Below are positions 17,760 to 26,738 of a stretch of 64,000 nt of DNA, piece after piece. Each line of letters opens with the position of its first letter. The first letter of the stretch is position 1. Position numbers and translations under genes: made by a program. The stretch lies in assembly GCA_015063135.1 (NCBI GenBank), contig SUTA01000010.1, positions 25,378 through 89,377 of the forward strand, given 5' to 3'. Under the pieces are notes generated by a model. It had not been told where the DNA came from. It made no database searches and saw only the letters and a program-made list of their open reading frames with translations. The DNA comes from Thermoplasmata archaeon (lineage in GTDB: Archaea; Thermoplasmatota; Thermoplasmata; Methanomassiliicoccales; Methanomethylophilaceae).

Positions 17760-18861
17760 TGTACATCTTCCCCCTAATGAAGAGGAGGTAGGCGAACACG
17801 GGGACGCCTATCAAAGTGGTTATGGCACCGACGGGCAGCTCGGTGCCGGGCTCTATCATCCTGGCGGCCAGGTCGGCCGCCATCATCAGCACCGCTCCCA
17901 GAGCGATGGAGGCGGGGAGCACCAGGCGGTGGTCCCCTCCGAACAGCATGCGGCACAGGTGGGGGACCACGAGTCCCACGAACCCTATGATCCCGCAGAA
18001 CGCGACGCAGAACGCGGTCAGTATGGAGGCGAGGGTGAGCATCATGGCGTTGAAGCGCCTGACGTTCAATCCCATCTGACGGGCCTGGCTCTCCCCCAGG
18101 AGGACCAGGTTCATCTCCTTGGCGTACCTCATTATGAATACAGAGATCACGACCACCGGGATCAGTATGAACAAGGCCTTCTCCATGGTTACGTTGGCGA
18201 AGGACCCGAACAGCCACAGCAGGACGTCGGAGACCTTGTTCCCTGAGAACACTATCATTATGGTCTGCATCGCGCCGAACACCAATCCGATCACCACTCC
18301 CGACAGGACGTAGGAGTTGGTCGTCCCGCCTGCGCGCTGGGCCAACGCCATGGTCAGGAAGAAGGCGATGAGGCCTCCGAGGATCGCGGCTATCGCCACG
18401 AGGTAGATCGAGTTGTGGTCCAGCAGCCCGAAGAACGTGAAGTCGAACGCGATGACCGCGATGGCCAGCGTCCCGGCTCCGGACGACACTCCCATGATGT
18501 ACGGGTCGACCAGGGGGTTGCGTATGACCGCCTGGTATGCGGATCCGGCCACCGATAGGCCTATTCCGACCGCCAGGGCGGCCAGGGCCCTCGGGAACCT
18601 GGAGCTGTACACCATGACCTGGTCCGGCGTCATCTCGCTCCCGTCCTTGCCGATGGCGGTGAACAGGTTGGACAGCGCAGAGATCGGGTCGAGGATCTTC
18701 GTCGGCCCGATGCAGAGCATGGCGATGAACACGATCGCGGCCAGCACCGTGCCGAAGGCAAGGATGAACTTCATCCTGTGCCTCTTGCGCTCCATGTGCG
18801 TGGCGCCGTTCCCGTCTATGAAGCGCCTGAGGGTCGCTCTTATCCCGCCTTCCTCGGACAT
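17752..18861 (-). CDS. FecCD-family ABC uptake permease
   Basis: 369 residues with about ten helices. Hallmarks are SRFPRALAALAVGIGLSVAG, AVIRNPLVDPYIMGVSSGAG, the LLGESQARQMGL coupling region, GIIGFVGLVVPHLCRM and LPVGAITTLIGVPVFAYLL. A charged N-terminal cytoplasmic tail of about 30 residues precedes helix 1. Its first codons (ATG TCC GAG) overlap the CGA that ends the upstream fused permease. Ends in TGA. Confidence 0.9.
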   Translation of the reverse strand: MSEEGGIRATLRRFIDGNGATHMERKRHRMKFILAFGTVLAAIVFIAMLCIGPTKILDPISALSNLFTAIGKDGSEMTPDQVMVYSSRFPRALAALAVGIGLSVAGSAYQAVIRNPLVDPYIMGVSSGAGTLAIAVIAFDFTFFGLLDHNSIYLVAIAAILGGLIAFFLTMALAQRAGGTTNSYVLSGVVIGLVFGAMQTIMIVFSGNKVSDVLLWLFGSFANVTMEKALFILIPVVVISVFIMRYAKEMNLVLLGESQARQMGLNVRRFNAMMLTLASILTAFCVAFCGIIGFVGLVVPHLCRMLFGGDHRLVLPASIALGAVLMMAADLAARMIEPGTELPVGAITTLIGVPVFAYLLFIRGKMYNG

Positions 18862-21793
18862 CGTAAGACCTCCCTCTGGTGATGAGCAGGTAGGCGAACA
18901 CCGGCACTCCTATGGCCGTGGTGATCGCCCCCACTGGTAGTTCGTATCCTGATAGCAATGTGCGCGCTAGCAGATCGGCGGCAACCATCAGGAATCCTCC
19001 GAACGCCATGGTGGCCGGGAGCATCAGGCGGTGGTCGCCTCCCAGGATCATCCTGCTCAGGTGCGGGATGACCAGTCCGACGAATCCTATGACTCCGCAG
19101 AACGCGACGCAGATGGATGTCAGCACGGATGCGATGATCAGCATCACGGCGTCGAAGCGCTTGGCGTTCAGGCCCATCTGCTTGGCCTGGTCCTCGCCCA
19201 GCAGGACCAGGTTGAACTCCTTGGCCCAGATGAGCGGTATCATGCATATGAAGAACGCCGGTATCAGCACCAGCCACAGCTTGTCCCACGTCATGCTGGC
19301 GAAGGAACCGTACAACCACGACAGGGCGCTTGCGACCTTGGTCCCCGCGCTCATCATCATCAGCGATTGCACCGCGGAGAACACCAGGCCTATGACGATA
19401 CCGGCCAGGACGTAGTTGATTGACTTGCCGCCCGTCTTCAATGCGAGCAGCATGGTGAGGCCGAAGGCCAGGAGACCACCGAAGATGGCGCAGAAGGCGA
19501 TGAGGTAGGGGGAGTTCAGAGCGAACAGCCCGAAGAACGTGAACCCGGACGTCAGGACCAGGACCGCGAAGGTTCCCGCTCCAGAGGACACTCCCATGAT
19601 GTAGGGCTCGACCAGCGGGTTCTTGATGACGGCCTGGTACATGGCACCGGCCACGGACAGGCCCATTCCCACAGCCATGGCGGCGAGCACGCGGGGCAGG
19701 CGCTGGTTGTAGATCAGCATCTCCTCGTAGGTCAGCCCGTTGCCACCCTTCTGTATGGCGGATATGGCGTTGGACAGCGCCTCGAGGGGGCCCATGGTGG
19801 TCTCCGATCCCAGGCACAGGGATGCTAGGGCCACAATCAGGGTGATGGAGACTCCGAATATCACGACCGCGCGCACCTTGCGCTTGCTCCTCTTGTTGTG
19901 GGTGAACTCGGTTCCGAAGAAGAAGTGGCGCACCTTGCGCTTCATCTCCCCGAAGGGGTTCTCCCACTTGAGGCCGAACCTCAGCACGACCCACAGGATG
20001 GCGAAGAACGCCGCGATCGCGATGAGCACGTAGGCGATGATCTGCCAGAGCGGAGTGGATGACTCGGGGGCCGGCGGGTTGGGGTTGTACTCCTCGAGCG
20101 TGCTGCCGAAGCAGATCATTCCGCTGTCGTCGCAGGGCAGGGCGAAGCCGTCGACGACCACAGGAGACACCATCGCGTACGTTCCGATATTGCGGAACAT
20201 CCCGGTGATCGTCCCGTCCAACGTGACGCTGACGATGTTGTGGGTCGAGTAGGTGGTGTAGTAGAACATGGAGCCGTTGACGAACACCGGCGCGTTGTGC
20301 GCGGCCTCGTAGCCCTGCTCCTTGGTGAATATCTGAGTGTAGTTCCCCTGGAAATCGATCTTGAAGAATCCTATGTCCGAGGCCAGGATGATGCCCTTGA
20401 AGCTGCCGTCGTCATAACGCGTCAGGTACGCGCCCACCGACCCGAAGCCCTGCTTGTAGTCCTTGACGACCGTTATCTCGGAGCCGTCGAAGTGGTAGAT
20501 CCCGAAGCCGCTGTACTTGGAATCCATGCCAAGCCCGTCGGAGCTGGTGATGAATATGGTGTAGCCGGTATCGTCCTTGAACACCTGGGGGACGTTAGCC
20601 GCTCCGGACTTGCCCTTGAATCCCTTCTCCTGCTGATAGATGATGGTCTTGGCTTCCAGCGCTCCAGTCTTCTGGTCGAGGATGTACAGGCATCCGTCGT
20701 AGAATCCCGCGAAGACGTGCCCGTCGAACACCGTCGAGGAGGAGTAGTACGCGTGGCCCTCGGACTGGAACGACCACAGGAGGTTGAGGTCCTGGTCGAA
20801 GCAGTACTGCATCCCGTTGTACGACTTCACGTAGATGGAACCAGAGTCCGCGACGATGGACGCGAACCTGTTGTTGAAGGATACGTACCAATCGATGTCG
20901 ATGGTCTCGGCGGGGACGACCGTCGGGTCGTCCCAGGGCAGGCCCCCGAAGGTGGTGACCTTGCTGTTGTCGACGCCGGGACCCTCCCTCCAGTCGATCC
21001 TGTAGATGTGCCCGTTAGTGCTCTGGATGTACACGTACTGCCCCATGACCGCCATAGACGAGGTGTCCATCTGCATGGGCTTAAAGTTAAATGACCATTC
21101 CTCCGCGCCGGTATTCAGATTGTAGCAGGTGACGGCGGCGAGGCCGGTGGCCTTCGATGCGTTGCCGTATTTGACGAGGACATGGTCGCGGACGACCAGG
21201 CAGCCCCCGTACAAGCCATTGGGATCGTCTCCCCCGTACTCGGGGACATGCTCCCACTTCTTCCCGATGTCGCTCTGAACGTCGGCGAGCTGATTGGCGG
21301 AGTTCCAGGAGTCGCCGTTTATGGCCGTCCACGAGGACTGGTGCTCGGGAGTCTCCACGGGGACTAGGCCCTCGGGATAGAATGCGACCGCCAGCTTCTG
21401 GAAGGTGTACGCATCCGATGGCGATACCTCCTCCCACTCGCTGGCTCCCCAGGCGAAGAAGCGCCATTGGGACGTTGTCGTGATGCCGGTGGTCCCGGGC
21501 TCGGTGAAGGAGCCGGATCCCGTTTTGGAACCGATGGTCACCGTGGCCTGGGAATCGATCTCGGTGAGGTCGTCATTGTGTGCCTTCCCGGCGGCATCCA
21601 AGGTCGCTTTCGCGGCATCCAGCACCGTGGACCCGGACGATATCGGGTACCACTCCGCCCATCCGTTCCCGTAATCCAGTAGAAAGTCGCCCTTCCCTGC
21701 GGATTCGTCCGCGTACGCCGCATCGGTCGCCAGGGGCACGGCGCACATGGCCGCCACAGCGACGGCCGCGATTATCAGTATCCTGCGATCCAT
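18854..21793 (-). CDS. Extracellular beta-propeller fused to FecCD-type permease
   Basis: 979 residues in one uninterrupted frame. Residues 1-30 are a signal peptide (RRILIIAAVAVAAMCAVPLA); about 35-150 resemble a DUF4430 domain (WRFFAWG); 160-560 hold PQQ/WD-like propeller blades (GGCLVVRDHVLVKYG, NGHIYRIDWR, GCLYILDQKTGALEAK). Then comes a membrane helix (IIAYVLIAIAAFFAILWVV), a basic linker and a complete FecCD permease with NPLVEPYIMGVSSGAG and GFVGLVIPHLSRM. No stop or CGA separates the two parts. It ends SYDV at CGA 18854-18856; standard reading would continue 360 residues out of frame through the next permease. The propeller could capture ligand or dock the binding protein. Confidence 0.85.
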
Positions 21794-21794
21794 C

Positions 21795-23207
21795 TCAATC
21801 CCCCAGGTTCTTCGTGATATCGAGATAATCGAGGTAGTCGTTGCCGACGGATTTCGGCAGGGGCTTTTCGGTATGGCTGTCAGGATCCACAATCATGGAG
21901 ATGATCTCCATGAGCTGGATGGTCCTGGGGCCGGCGCGGCTCCCCAGATCGCCCAGCCCGTCGCACAGCAGGTATATCTTCCCGTTCTTATACGCGTCCG
22001 TGGACTTCCACTCATGGGACAGGATGGAGATCATCTTGTCGTACTCGTTCTGATGGTACCTCGAGCTGTCGATGATTATGATGCACTCGGGATTGGTGTC
22101 GAGGACCTTCTCGGCAGTGGTGTTGAACCATCCGGGGGTGCTGGCGAACACGTTGACGGCCTGCAGCTGATCGAGGATGTCGTTGGCGTAGGTATGGCCT
22201 CCTGACACCCAGGGGGACGGGTCGTTGCTCAACGCGATCATGGTCCTCATCCCGGTCCTTGAGACGAGCCCCTCGAGCTCGCTGAGCGCGTAAACGTACT
22301 TCATGATGTACGCCTGGGCACCCAGGCCGTAGCTCACAGCGTTCCCCACTATGAATATGTTCTTTATGACGGTGTCCAGGTCCTCGCCGTTGTAGAGGAC
22401 GACGGAGTTGACGTTGGATGACCTGAGGATCCCGGCGATCTGGACGTCGTTGTAGGTGGACGCATCGCACAGGACGAGGTCCGGGGACGTGTTCATCACC
22501 GCCTCGTAGCTCGGGTCGGTGTACGTGCCCACGATGGCCACCTTGCCATCCTTGTGGCCTTTGTCGATGTACTCAGGGTAGTTGCTGTATGAATCCGTAC
22601 CGACTACCTTCTGGATGCCCCCGACCGAGTTCAGCGTCTCGGTGCAGACCGGGGACAAGGATACGATCCTCTTCGGCTCGGCGTAGCCGTAGATGGACGT
22701 CGCGGTGGCGTCGACCGCGGGCATGGGGGTCCCGTCCGCGGTCGTGTAGGCCCAGATCACCACCGTGTAATCGGATACGCTGATGTCGTACGATTCGGCC
22801 CTTTGGGCATCGAATTCCCCATCGGCGATGTACCAGAGGTCCCATGAATGGGTATCCGAATTCGCATAGGTTTTCCCGGAATACGTCACGGACGCGAGCT
22901 TTCCTCCGTCCATCTCGTACTCGAACCCGTCTGCCGCCTTCTGCTCCACTGTCTCCAGGAGCTCCACCGGATCGTCCTCCACAGACAGGTCTGCATCGGT
23001 CCACAGCGTCAGATATTCCCCGAAGTCCACCAGGATACCCTCTGAGCGGTACTGGGTCGCGTTGGACCCCACCCCGTTCATCGCTATCGTGACAAGGGCG
23101 CCCGCGACTAGCAGGGCGACTGTTATCAGGACCTTCCTTCTTATGGCCTTCGACTGATGGGAACCGTCGGCTGCCGAGTCCGACTTTATCCATGAATTAT
23201 CGACCAT
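21795..23207 (-). CDS. BtuF/FepB-like substrate-binding protein with DUF4430-like N-terminal domain
   Basis: 470 residues. It has an N-terminal membrane anchor (VLITVALLVAGALVTIAM), a DUF4430-like domain (about 50-165, WDLWYIADGE), then a periplasmic-binding-protein-like fold starting RIVSLSPVCTETLNSVGG, with LVLCDASTYNDVQIAGIL and IIDSSRYHQNEYD. This class binds corrinoids, siderophores or haem. The shared N-terminal domain with the adjacent fused permease suggests the two act on one ligand. GGTGAAAGG precedes ATG 23207 as Shine-Dalgarno. Ends in TGA two bases before the next ATG. Confidence 0.85.
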   Translation of the reverse strand: MVDNSWIKSDSAADGSHQSKAIRRKVLITVALLVAGALVTIAMNGVGSNATQYRSEGILVDFGEYLTLWTDADLSVEDDPVELLETVEQKAADGFEYEMDGGKLASVTYSGKTYANSDTHSWDLWYIADGEFDAQRAESYDISVSDYTVVIWAYTTADGTPMPAVDATATSIYGYAEPKRIVSLSPVCTETLNSVGGIQKVVGTDSYSNYPEYIDKGHKDGKVAIVGTYTDPSYEAVMNTSPDLVLCDASTYNDVQIAGILRSSNVNSVVLYNGEDLDTVIKNIFIVGNAVSYGLGAQAYIMKYVYALSELEGLVSRTGMRTMIALSNDPSPWVSGGHTYANDILDQLQAVNVFASTPGWFNTTAEKVLDTNPECIIIIDSSRYHQNEYDKMISILSHEWKSTDAYKNGKIYLLCDGLGDLGSRAGPRTIQLMEIISMIVDPDSHTEKPLPKSVGNDYLDYLDITKNLGD

Positions 23208-23511
23208 TTTCCTTTCACCAGCCAATTGGCTATATGGTCCATCAATGTGGAGCGACATACTTAATCATTGGGCGCACAGGCACCGCCTTTGAATCCTATA
23301 ACTCAATAAAATGTACCTAGCTGCACAGTAGTCAAGGGTCGCGTTACGGCGAGTCTTTGGCCGCTATTGGAAGTTTGTGTCCGATATTATCCCCCATCCT
23401 CGAATGCTGGCTATATTTTGGCTCAATTATCCATCCAATGTCCAAAAAATTACAATTACTATATAGGGCAAGATTATATTGTCGGTAGCATCCAGAGGTG
23501 ATATCTTGGAT
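23208..23511 (+). promoter_or_regulatory. Divergent intergenic region with AT-rich promoters
   Basis: 304 bp without a gene. It has TATA-like runs at about 23459-23480 (ACTATATAGG, GATTATATTG) for the surface protein and AATCATT-type sequences for the binding-protein operon. GGTGAT at about 23497 precedes the surface-protein ATG. No clear palindrome was found. Confidence 0.5.
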
Positions 23512-24561
23512 ATGAGCAAAAAAATAATCGTCGCGGCGGTTGTAGCACTTTTCTGCGCTACTGCCTTCGCCAGCCTCGCTGGTGGAGCCGACGCTGCGAA
23601 AAACAACTACGTAATCTATGGAGAGGTCATCGACGACGATCTCGAAGTCTCTGACTACTTCTACGTTTACTTCAGCAGCGAAGCTGACAACGAGAAATAC
23701 ATTGAGGCAGCCAATGCCGCGTTCAAGGCAGCTGGCGTCCCCGCTACATTCGAGATGGGCAAGTACGGCCCCAGCTGCAAATACGATGGAGATGGCAACA
23801 CCTCTTGCTTCGTCTCCGATGGAAAGACTGTCGTCCCCGTCGCCAAGAGCTCCGAGGATTACATCAACAACCCCAAGGCAGCATTCTCCTTCGTCAACGG
23901 ATGGATCTCCACCGAGGAGTATGAGGCACTCGACCCCGTCGAGCAGCTGAACTGGATGGTGGACGCCTACGGAATGGGAGCCCAGAAGATCCCCGAGTGC
24001 GGAGCCTCTGCCACCGTCAAGGACTACATCGCCTACCTGACCCTCATCAAAGACGATCTCGTCAGCTGGGAGGCCACCGCCATTACCTTCTCCGCCGCCC
24101 AGGAGCCCGTCGCATGGTGCTACGCATTCAACCAGGCCACCAAGGCCCTGGGCAACGACATCTTCGCCGACTGCAAGGTCTATTACGAAGCTTCTACCAA
24201 CTACATCGGAGTCGACTTCGATGGAATGACCGCCACCTGGGTGAAGGATGGAAAGGACTGGAAGAAGACCACCGTCACCGGCACCGAGTACATCAACGCC
24301 AAGGAGGTCGACTTCGAGCTGAAGAACGGCTGGATCAGCGAGGCCCAGTACAAGACCCTCTCCGAGAAGGAGCAGAAGAACTGGACCACCGATGCCATGC
24401 TGGGTGGCTACTACATGAGGAACGCCACCGGAGAGGTCGTCGAGGAAGCCATCAGCATGATGCTGATCATCGGCGTCATCGGAGCCCTCATCCTGGCCGT
24501 CATCATCGCCATCGTGCTCATCACGGTTGTCCGCAAGAAGAGCGGCAACAAGGCGGCTTGA
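23512..24561 (+). CDS. Membrane-anchored surface protein with internal duplication
   Basis: 349 residues: signal peptide (IIVAAVVALFCATAFA), a large extracellular region and a C-terminal helix (LIIGVIGALILAVIIAIVLI) with basic tail RKKSGNKAA. The extracellular part is two related units: FVNGWISTEEYEALDPVEQL and LKNGWISEAQYKTLSEKEQK, each ending in a W-x-x-D-A motif and preceded by similar DGK...DYIN or EYIN stretches. Codons are strongly biased to C-ending forms, suggesting high expression. It faces away from the uptake operon and could be a surface or ligand-handling partner. Ends in TGA. Confidence 0.7.
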   Translation: MSKKIIVAAVVALFCATAFASLAGGADAAKNNYVIYGEVIDDDLEVSDYFYVYFSSEADNEKYIEAANAAFKAAGVPATFEMGKYGPSCKYDGDGNTSCFVSDGKTVVPVAKSSEDYINNPKAAFSFVNGWISTEEYEALDPVEQLNWMVDAYGMGAQKIPECGASATVKDYIAYLTLIKDDLVSWEATAITFSAAQEPVAWCYAFNQATKALGNDIFADCKVYYEASTNYIGVDFDGMTATWVKDGKDWKKTTVTGTEYINAKEVDFELKNGWISEAQYKTLSEKEQKNWTTDAMLGGYYMRNATGEVVEEAISMMLIIGVIGALILAVIIAIVLITVVRKKSGNKAA

Positions 24562-24648
24562 TGCTTGAAACGGGACGGAGGTAACCCCGCCCCACCTTTT
24601 CCTTTTCAATCCTTACTAAAATAATGAAGATATTTGACGGGGACGATC

Positions 24649-25446
24649 TCATTCGTCCTCGATGATCTCCTCGGGAGCTCCGGCAAACCTTACCAGCGCG
24701 AACTGCTCCATGAAGTGGAGCTTCCCGGGGAGGACCAGGGTCTGCAGGGGCTCTCCGAGATCCATCTTCATGAGGTCCTGAGGGTACCCGGCGAACACCT
24801 TCTCATCGGGAGACCCGGCGCGGGACACGACGCACAGGAGGGTCCTGTCGTCTATCAGGCCCTCGCCCCACTTCTCCTCGCCCTTCATCAGCCACTCGAT
24901 GGCCTGGTGGGCGTTCATATAGCGCATCTCGTCGGCGCGGATGTCCAGGAGGATCATCGTATGCAGGCCCATCCTCTTGTTCTCCATGATGTGGTCGTAG
25001 GGGGACTTGGGGTGCCAATCGTCCTCCAGGAACGGGAGGGTGACCGCCCTGCCGAACTTGTAGTGCTGCAGTCCGAGCGACGTGGGGCAGGCGGAGAATA
25101 TGGAGATGCCGTGGAACATCCTCACGGGGATGCCGGCCTCGGCGGCCTGGATCCTGAGGTCCACGTGCGTGGTCGCCGACATGGTGTCTCCGGCGGTGAC
25201 GAACCCGACGCGCATCTCCAGCGCGTCCTTGATGATGTCGTCGGTCTCCTCGACCTGGGACCTGTACAGGACCTTGATCTTCTTGCCGATCACCTTCTCC
25301 AGGTCCTCGGGCTTGGTGCCGATGAGCATGGAGGTGTAGAACTCGGCGTAGATCTTGTCGCACTGCTTCAGGGCCTCCAGCGCCTTGACGGTCATGCCGT
25401 CGGTACCGCTGAGCCCCAATCCCACGAAGATGAGCTCTGATGTCAT
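24649..25446 (-). CDS. dphB: Diphthine synthase
   Basis: 265 residues, usual length. It has the IFVGLGLSGTDGMTVKALE opening of the tetrapyrrole-methylase fold, VGFVTAGDTMSATTHVDL, GISIFSACPTSLGLQHYKFG and ILLDIRADEMRYM. Methylates the histidine-derived intermediate in elongation factor 2 on the way to diphthamide. The companion dph2 is 9 kb downstream in this window. Ends in TGA; a TATA-like GGATAAATACGG lies upstream. Confidence 0.93.
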   Translation of the reverse strand: MTSELIFVGLGLSGTDGMTVKALEALKQCDKIYAEFYTSMLIGTKPEDLEKVIGKKIKVLYRSQVEETDDIIKDALEMRVGFVTAGDTMSATTHVDLRIQAAEAGIPVRMFHGISIFSACPTSLGLQHYKFGRAVTLPFLEDDWHPKSPYDHIMENKRMGLHTMILLDIRADEMRYMNAHQAIEWLMKGEEKWGEGLIDDRTLLCVVSRAGSPDEKVFAGYPQDLMKMDLGEPLQTLVLPGKLHFMEQFALVRFAGAPEEIIEDE

Positions 25447-25519
25447 CGGCGGGTGGACGCGGTAGCCGTATTTATCCTATGCTGGGAACGGCGCAGAATG
25501 GGGCGTATAAAAAATATAA

Positions 25520-25559
25520 GAATTTTTTCACATGCATGGCCGAACGTGTAAAAAAATTC
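25520..25559 (-). terminator. AT-rich inverted repeat after the Fic gene
   Basis: GAATTTTTTCACA pairs with TGTAAAAAAATTC (12 of 13), loop of 14. Its position just past the Fic stop (25569) and the T-run fit a terminator; an operator for dphB is possible. Confidence 0.5.
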
Positions 25560-25568
25560 TGATTTCTT

Positions 25569-26654
25569 TTATTCAGCTCTTGAGAACTCCTCGATCAACG
25601 GATTGTTGACGTAAACCAATCCCTTTCCAGTCCTGACGGAGCGGAGCATGTCTACGGATTCCAGAGCTTTGAGGTATTTCGATGCGCTGGGGCGGCTGCA
25701 GCCCAGACTGTCCATCATGTTACCTATCGTGCAGTACGGATTGGAGAAGACGGCATCGATACATGCCTCCGGTACACCGAGGGACTTTGCACCGGTCTTG
25801 CAGTCTTTGATGAGGGATGTGATCCTCCCGATCCTGGAGACGGTTCTGCGCGATACGATATCGACCGCTTCCAACATGAACAGGATCCAGGACTCCCAGT
25901 CGCCCTCCTTCGTGACGTTTCCCAGGAGCTCGTAGTATCTCGCCTTGTTCTCGATGATGTAATCGCTGATGAACAGCAGCGGATCCGTGATTAGCTTGCT
26001 ATATTGGAGATAGATGATGTTCAGAATCCTCCCCGTTCTTCCGTTGCCATCGAAGAACGGATGGATGGCCTCGAACTGGTAGTGGATCACTGCCATCTTG
26101 ATGAGTGGGTCTACGTCATCGTCTGTGAATATGTACTCCATTAAGTTCTTCATGAGGCCATTGACGGATGCCCCTGATGGCGGGGTGTAAACAGCGACCC
26201 TGGAACCGGCGCTGAAGAGTCCCACCTGCTCATCCCCAGGATTGCGGTAATCCATCGCTTCGCCCTTGATGGACGAGCAGATGTTTCTGATGGTTTCCAA
26301 ATCGGGAATCCTGCCTGAAGATGTGAGCAAGGCCTTGTTATACCCCAATATCTCGCGCGTGGAACGGTCGGCCTTCTCCGGATCGCCGGATACCGCCATG
26401 AAGAGCCTCTTCTTCGATGACACTATGTTCTCAATGGCCGAACTGGATTCCGATTCCTGCAATGGCAGCAGTTCTAGAAGGATTCTCTTATCCGGGATGG
26501 TTGAAACAAGCCCTTGCAACTCGGCGAGCGATCTGGATGCCTTGATGCATGCCCTCATGATGTCGACCGACTCGATATCCGCCCGCGGAGGGAGCCTCGG
26601 CAGGTCGTCATACGGTGAATTACGGTCGAAATCGGGCATAGAATCTGGATGCAA
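25569..26654 (-). CDS. Fic-family AMP-transferase-like protein with C-terminal winged helix
   Basis: 361 residues. N-terminal inhibitory helix (ESSSAIENI), Fic core with complete active site HPFFDGNGRTGR preceded by FEAIHP, and a C-terminal winged-helix region (CTIGNMMDSLGCSRPSASKYLKALESVDM). This matches class II Fic proteins often annotated as regulators or adenylylators; no antitoxin gene is adjacent, and the inhibitory helix is internal. Base composition is less GC-biased than neighbours, hinting at transfer. Ends in TAA. All codons checked: no CGA. Confidence 0.88.
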   Translation of the reverse strand: MHPDSMPDFDRNSPYDDLPRLPPRADIESVDIMRACIKASRSLAELQGLVSTIPDKRILLELLPLQESESSSAIENIVSSKKRLFMAVSGDPEKADRSTREILGYNKALLTSSGRIPDLETIRNICSSIKGEAMDYRNPGDEQVGLFSAGSRVAVYTPPSGASVNGLMKNLMEYIFTDDDVDPLIKMAVIHYQFEAIHPFFDGNGRTGRILNIIYLQYSKLITDPLLFISDYIIENKARYYELLGNVTKEGDWESWILFMLEAVDIVSRRTVSRIGRITSLIKDCKTGAKSLGVPEACIDAVFSNPYCTIGNMMDSLGCSRPSASKYLKALESVDMLRSVRTGKGLVYVNNPLIEEFSRAE

Positions 26655-26710
26655 CCCAGCAATAAATACCCATTCATCGACGAAAACCGCTATCGAATTT
26701 GGATATGGTC

Positions 26711-26730
26711 CCCGCCCCTCACGGGGCGGG
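26711..26730 (-). terminator. GC hairpin after the acyl-CoA synthetase gene
   Basis: CCCGCCCC/GGGGCGGG with loop TCAC, 9 bp past the TAA at 26739. Confidence 0.55.
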
Positions 26731-26738
26731 AATGGGTT

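Noticed and set aside
25569..26654. Fic protein as part of a toxin-antitoxin pair
   Set aside because: The inhibitory S-x-x-x-E motif is inside the protein, and no small partner gene adjoins it.
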